13,958 bases of DNA, taken from the NCBI GenBank assembly GCA_022615805.1, contig JAKEGO010000111.1:1-13958 (forward strand), read 5' to 3'. Made by a program: the position numbers and the translations under genes. Under the pieces are notes generated by a model that was not told the origin of the DNA, searched no databases, and was given only the letters and a program-made list of their open reading frames with translations. Below, piece by piece: positions 13,649-13,958 of this stretch; positions within the stretch are counted from its first letter, which is position 1; the number at the start of each line of letters is the position of its first letter. The DNA is from Thermoplasmata archaeon. Lineage in GTDB: Archaea; Thermoplasmatota; JAKEGO01.

Positions 13649-13958
13649 TTCCTTCTCCCCGCCATCGCCATCATGGCCACGACGGCCACGACCGCCATCG
13701 CAACGACCGAGGCTTCCATGCCCGGCAGCCAGCCGTCGTCATCGCCGTCGCTCCTGGACTTCACGACGCTGATGACCTGCGAGACCTCCGCCGACCACAT
13801 CCCGTTCGCCCCCTTCACGCGGAGGGTTATCGAGTGCTCGCCGATGGTGAGTTCCCTCGACGGGATGCTGACGGTCTCGGTGTCCCCGAGGAAGCCGTTC
13901 AGTTGCGACCGCCACTCGTACTCGACGATGTCGCCGTCCTCTCCGTGGCCGCGCAGCA
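13645..13958 (-). CDS. Surface protein C-terminus: PKD-like domain plus PGF-CTERM-like tail (partial)
   Basis: The last 103 codons of a minus-strand gene that enters from the right edge. Visible order: 'GEDGDIVEYEWRSQLNGFLG' and 'IGEHSITLRVKGANGMWSAE', a typical PKD/Ig-like strand pattern of archaeal secreted proteins; an acidic spacer 'SRSDGDDDGW'; then 'LPGMEAS', a hydrophobic helix rich in Ala, Val and Met, and a final 'GRRK'. The last part is a tripartite tail like PGF-CTERM archaeosortase signals, where the motif precedes one helix and a basic end, although Met stands where Phe is usual. The protein is probably exported and then lipid-anchored or left as a transmembrane protein. Its stop overlaps the TraB-family start by GTGA. 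Confidence 0.75.
   Translation of the reverse strand, partial: LRGHGEDGDIVEYEWRSQLNGFLGDTETVSIPSRELTIGEHSITLRVKGANGMWSAEVSQVISVVKSRSDGDDDGWLPGMEASVVAMAVVAVVAMMAMAGRRK

Noticed and set aside
1..13958. tRNA or rRNA genes, insertion sequences, phage genes or attachment sites
   Set aside because: I saw no cloverleaf, rRNA core sequence, transposase, integrase or flanking direct repeats by eye; this is not a substitute for a covariance-model scan.

Overview
The window looks like a high-GC archaeal chromosome segment, probably euryarchaeal and perhaps from the Thermoplasmatota; the phylum is an inference from gene content and style. The archaeal assignment rests on a transcription factor B gene, a Gar1 H/ACA RNP gene directly before it, TATA boxes upstream of gene starts, GGAGG/GAGGTGAT-type ribosome binding sites, and very large secreted proteins built from calcium-binding and Ig-like repeats. 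Codons end strongly in G or C, so many long antisense open frames are only shadows.

Layout. Positions 1-742 (minus) hold a two-gene transcription unit: an HNH-family protein whose stop overlaps (ATGA) the start of a radical-SAM tRNA methylthiotransferase that runs off the left edge. Positions 743-999 are a divergent promoter region with a TATA box at each end and a cluster of GC-rich inverted repeats between them. Positions 1000-3843 (plus) encode a secreted gingipain-type (family C25) cysteine peptidase with an N-terminal CW_binding_2-like domain. Positions 3974-5142 (plus) are the overlapping gar1-tfb pair, an information-processing pair set between two surface-protein genes.

Positions 5304-12764 (plus) encode a 2486-residue membrane-anchored protein, the main item of interest. 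Its order is signal peptide, TSP3 calcium-binding repeats, transglutaminase domain 1 (Cys-His-Asp intact), TSP3 repeats, transglutaminase domain 2 (Cys replaced by Gly), about fourteen Ig-like repeats rich in N-glycosylation sequons, one transmembrane helix, and a cytoplasmic DUF4129-like tail. It resembles a TgpA-type transglutaminase-DUF4129 protein rearranged onto a long extracellular stalk. Positions 12893-13958 (minus) hold a short TraB-family protein translationally coupled (GTGA overlap) to the 3' end of a surface protein with a PKD-like domain and a PGF-CTERM-like tail.

How the genes may work together (inference): the C25 peptidase, the giant transglutaminase and the sorting-tailed surface protein suggest a neighbourhood for cell-envelope protein processing and crosslinking. 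They are not in one operon, and gar1-tfb lies between two of them, so a functional link is a hypothesis.
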